From assembly GCF_002850745.1 (NCBI RefSeq), contig NZ_KZ559476.1, positions 38,937 to 102,936 of the forward strand: a stretch of 64,000 nt of DNA, given 5' to 3'. The first letter of the stretch is position 1; each line of letters starts with the position of its first letter. The notes under the pieces were generated by a model. The model did no database searches, was not told where the DNA came from, and saw only the letters and a program-made list of their open reading frames with translations. Below are positions 59,702 through 64,000 of the stretch, piece after piece. Position numbers and translations under genes: made by a program. This DNA is from Nonomuraea indica (GTDB taxonomy: Bacteria; Actinomycetota; Actinomycetes; Streptosporangiales; Streptosporangiaceae).

Positions 59702-61603
59702 ATGCGGGTGGTGCTGGCGGGCACGCGGGGGTTCGGCGCCCACTATCTGGAGCGGCTGCGCGGGCTGACGGGCGTGGTGGAGCTCGTGGGCGTCTGCGAC
59801 ACCTCGCCACCTGACCCGGAAGCGCTGCACGGGCTGGGCGCGCCGGAGTTCTCCACCGACCTGGCGAGTCTGATCAAGCGGACCGGGGCGCGGATCGCCG
59901 TCCTGGCCACGCCCATCCCGACGCACGCCGAGCTGACCCTGGCCGCCCTGGACGCGGGGGCGCACGTGCTGGTGGAGAAGCCGACCGCGGCCACGATGGC
60001 CGACTTCGAGCGGATGGAGCGGGCCGCGGCCGAGGCGGGGCTGGCCTGCCAGGTCGGGTTCCAGAGTCTCGCCTCGGCAGCGATCCCCGCGGTGCGCGAA
60101 CTGGTCGATTCTGGGGCGATCGGCCGGGTCACCGGCATCGGGGTGGCCGGGTCGTGGCCGCGTCCGGCGTCGTACTTCACGCGCAGCGCCTGGGCCGGCC
60201 GGCGCCGCCTGGACGGCGTGGACGTGGTGGACGGGGCACTGACCAACCCGTTCGCGCACGCCGTGGCCACCGCGCTGGCGGTGGCCGGGGCCGAGGAGCG
60301 CGACGCGGTCGTCTCGGTGGAGACCGAACTGTTCCACGCCAACGCGATCGAGTCGGACGACACCTCCGCCGTCCGGGTGACGACGGCCGGCGGCACGCCC
60401 ATCGTGGCCGCGGTGACGCTGTGCGCGGCCGGACGCGACGAGCCCTACGTGGTCGTGCACGGCGAGCGGGGCAGGATCAGGCTCACGTACACGCTGGACG
60501 AGGTCCAGGTGAACGACGAGCCGGTGCGGCGATTCCCCCGGCACGACCTGCTGGTGAACCTCGTCGACCACATCCGCACGGGCGCCGATCTGCTGGTGCC
60601 GATCGCCAGGACCGGGGCGTTCATGCGGGTCATGGAGGCGATCAGGGTGGCGCCCGACCCGCTGCCGATCGCGGCCGGGCATCAGGACCGCTCGGGTGAC
60701 GGCGTCGTGCTGCCCGGCGTCGCCGAGGTGGTCGAGGCCTGCGCCGAGCGGCTGGAGCTGTTCTCGGAGCTGGGCGTGAGCTGGGCGGTGCCGCTCGTCG
60801 CGGCGGGCGAGGTCGTGGCCGAGTACGTGACGCGGCCCGAGCTGCCGCTGACCGAGTCGCCCCGGCCCTACCTGCACCCGGTGCGCACGCTCGGCGGCAC
60901 CGTGGTGACCGAGGTGCGGCCCGACGACCACCCGCACCACCTGGGCGCCGGGGTGGCCGTCACGGACCTGGGCGGACGCAACTTCTGGGGCGGGCGCACC
61001 TACGTCCGCGACCGCGGCCCGGCGTGGCTGGACGACCACGGCGTGCAGCGGCACGTGGCGTTCACCGGGCGCGACGGCTCCGGGTTCGCCGAGACGCTGC
61101 TGTGGGAGCGGCCCGGCGAGGACCCGCTGGTCCGCGAGGAGCGCACCGTACGGGCCGTGGCGCTGTCGCGCGGCTGGGCGCTGCGGTTCGGCTTCGCGCT
61201 GCACAACCTCACCGGCGCGCCGCTGACCGTGCGCAGCTCGGCCACCAAGGGCCGGGCGGGCGCGGGGTACGGCGGCTTCTTCTGGCGGGCACCGGCGGGC
61301 TCGCCGGAGTTGCGGGTGTTCTCGGCGTCCGCCGAGGGCGAGCGGGAGGTGCACGGCTCGCGCGCGCCGTGGCTGGCGCTGTCGTCGCAGGCGTGGACGC
61401 TGGTGTTCGCGCAGGAGGACGACCCGTGGTTCGTCAGGGTCGCCGAGTATCCCGGGGTGGGCACCGCGCTCGCCTGGGACACGCCGCTGACGTTCGAGGA
61501 CGTGCTGGCCCGCGAGGTGACCGTGGTCGTCGCCGACGGGCGGCTGCCCGCCGGCGACGTCGCCGCGCTGGTCGCGGAGGCCGGTGCGGCGGCTACCGGC
61601 TGA
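59702..61603 (+). CDS. Gfo/Idh/MocA oxidoreductase fused to DUF6807 domain
   Basis: A 633-residue two-domain protein. Residues 1 to about 365 are a Gfo/Idh/MocA dehydrogenase (Rossmann start VVLAGTRGFGAHYLERL, ATPIPTHAELT, VEKPTAATM). From about 375 the sequence switches to the DUF6807/PmoA-like family (RPYLHPVRTLGGTVVTEVRP, DHPHHLGAGVAV, GGRNFWGG, KGRAGAGYGGFFWR). The two are often separate neighbours; here they are joined in one frame. Probably NAD(P)-dependent sugar oxidation with an accessory, perhaps sugar-binding, domain. It is the last gene of the operon; the stop overlaps a convergent gene by 11 bp. Confidence 0.88.
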   Translation: MRVVLAGTRGFGAHYLERLRGLTGVVELVGVCDTSPPDPEALHGLGAPEFSTDLASLIKRTGARIAVLATPIPTHAELTLAALDAGAHVLVEKPTAATMADFERMERAAAEAGLACQVGFQSLASAAIPAVRELVDSGAIGRVTGIGVAGSWPRPASYFTRSAWAGRRRLDGVDVVDGALTNPFAHAVATALAVAGAEERDAVVSVETELFHANAIESDDTSAVRVTTAGGTPIVAAVTLCAAGRDEPYVVVHGERGRIRLTYTLDEVQVNDEPVRRFPRHDLLVNLVDHIRTGADLLVPIARTGAFMRVMEAIRVAPDPLPIAAGHQDRSGDGVVLPGVAEVVEACAERLELFSELGVSWAVPLVAAGEVVAEYVTRPELPLTESPRPYLHPVRTLGGTVVTEVRPDDHPHHLGAGVAVTDLGGRNFWGGRTYVRDRGPAWLDDHGVQRHVAFTGRDGSGFAETLLWERPGEDPLVREERTVRAVALSRGWALRFGFALHNLTGAPLTVRSSATKGRAGAGYGGFFWRAPAGSPELRVFSASAEGEREVHGSRAPWLALSSQAWTLVFAQEDDPWFVRVAEYPGVGTALAWDTPLTFEDVLAREVTVVVADGRLPAGDVAALVAEAGAAATG

Positions 61604-62834
61604 GCCGGTCGGCCAGCCAGGCGAAGGCGTGCTCCTGCATGGGCAGGTCGAAGGCGTGCGGGGCGTCGTGGAAGGCGCCCTCGTAGCCGCCGTCGGGGTA
61701 GTGGCGGGCGATCGTCTCGTGGGCCCGCCGCCTCCCGGCCGCCGGGGACAGCTCGTCCCGTTCGGCGTACAGCACCAGGAGCGGGTCCGGGGCGCGGGCG
61801 GCGACCAGCGTGGGGTAGTCGCACAGGCGTGACAGGCCCGGCGGGTAGAGCATCCAGGTGTGCCGGGTGACGTGGCAGTCGAGCATGTCCCGGTACGAGG
61901 ACACCATCGCGGCGATGGCGACGGCCCGCACGCCGGGGTCGAACGCGCCGAGCAGCGCCGCCCGCAGCCCGCCGCCCGACAGGCCGACGCAGCCGACGGG
62001 TCCGACGTTGGGACGGTGGCGCAGGTAGGCGGCGGCGGCCAGGTCCTCGCCCGCCACGACACCGGCCAGCGACGTGCCGAGCAGCGTGCAGTACTTCTCC
62101 AGCAGGTGCTCGTGCTGGGCCGCCGCGCGGTCGTACCGGTCGGCCTCGGACAGGTGCTCCGGCGGCTGCTCGGGTGGGTCTTCGCGTGAGTGCTCGCGCG
62201 GGTTCTCACGCGGGTTCTCGCGTGGGCGCTCGGGCGGGTGCTCGCGTGGGCTTTCGGCGCGGGCGAGGGCGGCGATCGGCTCCGGCATGGCGTCGAGCGG
62301 GAAGCGCCGGCTGCCCCAGCCGAGCACGTCGTGCGCGAGGACGGCGAAGCCGCGCCGGGCCAGCTCGCCCGCGTAGGCGCGGCCGCCGTAGATGTCGCGG
62401 CGCAGCCGCAGGACCTCGGGCGAGGGCGGCTCGGGGCCATCGGCGATCTTGTCCTTGCCCGCCCACTTCATGCCCGCGTGGCAGTGCAAAGCGACCACGC
62501 CCGGCAGCACGCCGGTGACGCCGCGCGGCCGGAGCAGGTAGGCCCGGGTGCGCGGGCCGTACCCGACCGACCACGACAGCTCCTCGCCGCTGATGTCGCC
62601 CGCCTCCCAGGCGCGCTCCACGCGGACGTCCTCGGCCACGAGGTCGAGCACCCCGACGGCCTCCCGGGCGGCCCGCCGCAGCGCGGGGCCCGGGACTGCG
62701 TCGGGGAAGACGCCGCGCTGCCGCACGGCCAGTCCGGCCAGCCCGGAGAACTCCCCCAGGTGCCGCAGCCCCGACGACGGCACGAGCGGCTCGGACGGCC
62801 CGGAGGGCGGGGAGGGGTCGGACGGCTCAGGCAT
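61593..62834 (-). CDS. Alpha/beta hydrolase (acetyl-xylan-esterase-like)
   Basis: A 413-residue intracellular hydrolase of the AXE1/dienelactone-hydrolase-like group. The nucleophile is in VGLSGGGLRA; an acid in YAERDEL and His in FHDAPHAFDLP complete a likely triad. A Glu/Pro/Arg-rich insert (about residues 195-222) comes from a 12-bp repeat. Its start overlaps the stop of the upstream Gfo/Idh/MocA gene by 8 bp, so both are one operon. May deacetylate sugars for the neighbouring pathway. Confidence 0.85.
   Translation of the reverse strand: MPEPSDPSPPSGPSEPLVPSSGLRHLGEFSGLAGLAVRQRGVFPDAVPGPALRRAAREAVGVLDLVAEDVRVERAWEAGDISGEELSWSVGYGPRTRAYLLRPRGVTGVLPGVVALHCHAGMKWAGKDKIADGPEPPSPEVLRLRRDIYGGRAYAGELARRGFAVLAHDVLGWGSRRFPLDAMPEPIAALARAESPREHPPERPRENPRENPREHSREDPPEQPPEHLSEADRYDRAAAQHEHLLEKYCTLLGTSLAGVVAGEDLAAAAYLRHRPNVGPVGCVGLSGGGLRAALLGAFDPGVRAVAIAAMVSSYRDMLDCHVTRHTWMLYPPGLSRLCDYPTLVAARAPDPLLVLYAERDELSPAAGRRRAHETIARHYPDGGYEGAFHDAPHAFDLPMQEHAFAWLADRLSR
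62167..62250. repeat. 12-bp in-frame tandem repeat in the esterase gene (seven units)
   Basis: Seven units from 62167, for example TTCTCACGCGGG, TTCTCGCGTGGG, TGCTCGCGTGGG. On the coding strand they yield PREN/PREH/PPER tetrapeptides inserted before the hydrolase nucleophile region. Confidence 0.85.
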
Positions 62835-64000
62835 CGGCCAGGCTGGTGCCGTCGCCGGTCAGCGTGACGGGCAGGCCGGTGGCGGCCGAGCGGTTGGCGG
62901 CGACTCCCACGAGGACGCTGCGGATGCCGTCGCGGTAGCCGGCGGGCCGGCCGAGCGGGTCGTCGCCGGGGCCGCGGAAGACGTCGTCCAGCAGCAGCCG
63001 GTCGCCGCCGCCGTGGCCGCCGACGCCCTGCTCGATGGTGATCTCCTCGGCCTGCTGCCAGTGGCGGTGCAGGGTGAGCCGCTCCCAGGCGTCGGTCGCG
63101 TGCTCCTTGCGGGCCGCGCTGGGGTCGATCGCCGCCTGCGGCGGCGTCCAGGCCCGCTCGCACACCTGCAGCTCGATGCGGCCCTCGGTGCCGTTGAAGA
63201 CCACCCGGTAGCCCTCGTACGGGGCGTGCGCGGTCAGGGAGTAGGTGAGCGTGGCGCGGTTGGCGTAGCGCACCAGCACCGACATGTTGTCGTCGATGGT
63301 GACGCCCTCGGCGAAGACGTCCTGGTCGCGGATGTAGCCGTCCTCGTGCTCGGCGTCCAGGTAGAGCCGCTTGAGCCGCGGGTCGGCGGAGATGTCGAGC
63401 AGGAACGGGTCCGCGCCGAGACCGGGCGCGCCGTGGGAGCGCGCCGGACGCTCGCCGCGCGGCCGGGCGGCGCCGTAGAAGCGCAGGTCGGCCTGGGCGA
63501 AGACGAGCTGCGGCGCGGCGTCGAGCCACCAGTTGACCAGGTCGAAGTGGTGCGTGGACTTGTGCACCAGCAGGCCGCCGGAGCTGGCGCGGTCGCGGTG
63601 CCACCGGCGGAAGTAGTCGGCGCCGTGGATGGTGTCGAGCGCCCAGTCGAAGTGCACCGAGGTGACCTCGCCGATGGCGCCCTCGCTGATCAGGCGCTTC
63701 ACGGCGGAGTTGCGCGGCGAGTAGCGATAGTTGAAGGTCACCACGAGCTTGCCGGGGGCGCGTTCGGCGGCGGCGGCGATGGCGGCGCAGCTCTCGGCGT
63801 CGATCGTGAGCGGCTTCTCCACGATGACGTCCTTGCCGGCGTCCAGCGCGGTGACGACGTACTGGGCGTGGGCGGCGTCGACGGTGCAGACGACGACGGC
63901 GTCGGCCAGGTCGAGCAGCTTGCCGAACTCGCCGGGGGCGAAGCACGGCACGTCCCGGCCGATGCGTTCGACGTAGTAGGCCATGCGGGCCCGGTTGGTG
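62827..64000 (-). CDS. Gfo/Idh/MocA family oxidoreductase, 5' end beyond window
   Basis: About 390 residues of a sugar dehydrogenase-like protein, truncated by the window edge: the Rossmann GxGxxG start is missing. Visible features are VVVCTVDAAHAQYVVTALDAG, DVIVEKPLT, FNYRYSP and a long C-terminal substrate domain with HKSTHHFDLVNWWLD. It is upstream of and overlapping the esterase gene. The frame remains open to the end of the window; the listed ATG at 63984 is internal. Confidence 0.88.
   Translation of the reverse strand, partial: TNRARMAYYVERIGRDVPCFAPGEFGKLLDLADAVVVCTVDAAHAQYVVTALDAGKDVIVEKPLTIDAESCAAIAAAAERAPGKLVVTFNYRYSPRNSAVKRLISEGAIGEVTSVHFDWALDTIHGADYFRRWHRDRASSGGLLVHKSTHHFDLVNWWLDAAPQLVFAQADLRFYGAARPRGERPARSHGAPGLGADPFLLDISADPRLKRLYLDAEHEDGYIRDQDVFAEGVTIDDNMSVLVRYANRATLTYSLTAHAPYEGYRVVFNGTEGRIELQVCERAWTPPQAAIDPSAARKEHATDAWERLTLHRHWQQAEEITIEQGVGGHGGGDRLLLDDVFRGPGDDPLGRPAGYRDGIRSVLVGVAANRSAATGLPVTLTGDGTSLADA

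Overview
This is a very high-GC actinobacterial chromosome segment, most likely from the Streptosporangiales (Streptosporangium/Nonomuraea type). The evidence is third-position G/C bias in every gene, GTG starts, a LexA box of the actinobacterial type upstream of recA, and a housekeeping block with DUF3046, recA, recX, lhr, nei, clgR, cinA, pgsA, rimO and ftsK. No rRNA, tRNA, CRISPR array, phage genes or transposase were seen.

Layout. 0-2.7 kb: an S9 peptidase and a short-chain dehydrogenase. 2.8-14.4 kb: rny, the giant helicase gene lhr, a VOC protein, small genes, DUF3046, recA and recX. 14.7-28.4 kb: an accessory catabolic island with a GlcD/GlcF-type hydroxyacid oxidase, a GH4 glycosidase with a sugar ABC transporter, an SDR and a PLP aldolase-like enzyme, an FAH hydrolase with a zinc alcohol dehydrogenase, an SMP-30 lactonase and an IclR regulator. 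28.4-33.7 kb: a YbdK-type ligase, a truncated HxlR remnant, a KhtT/KhtU-like K+/H+ antiporter and a VanX-like dipeptidase. 32.5-39.8 kb: a chitosugar/GlcNAc-type ABC transporter with a NagZ-like GH3 enzyme, flanked by two paralogous ROK repressors. 40-44.3 kb: Rrf2, TetR and MFS genes, including one apparently frameshifted TetR. 44.3-51.7 kb: nei, clgR, cinA, pgsA, rimO, a RodZ-like gene and ftsK. 51.9-54.7 kb: a multidomain SpoIIE-type phosphatase. 54.7-64 kb: an aldarate/uronate catabolic cluster (galM, lacI, epimerase/dehydrogenase, 5-dehydro-4-deoxyglucarate dehydratase, enolase-superfamily dehydratase, a Gfo/Idh/MocA-DUF6807 fusion, an esterase and a second Gfo/Idh/MocA gene cut by the window edge).

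The strongest hidden signal is a set of seven regulatory sites between 17.8 and 28.4 kb. Each carries a 15-bp palindrome close to TTCCG-N5-CGGAA plus a second, weaker copy exactly 20 bp away. They lie in front of every transcription unit of the first catabolic island, including the IclR gene itself. I infer an autoregulated IclR regulon for a non-phosphorylative sugar-acid pathway in which lactonase, SDR and FAH steps end in pyruvate plus a hydroxyacid that GlcD/GlcF could oxidise; no sugar-acid dehydratase is present in the island. The second cluster has its own LacI regulator with two near-consensus LacI boxes.

Two further patterns stand out. Gene order and strands suggest that the lhr-to-recX block was inverted between nei and rny, with about 30 kb of accessory genes now at one junction. 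In addition, short tandem repeats (mostly 12 or 15 bp units, in frame) have expanded inside unrelated genes (lhr, recX, glcF, an esterase) and in several intergenic gaps.
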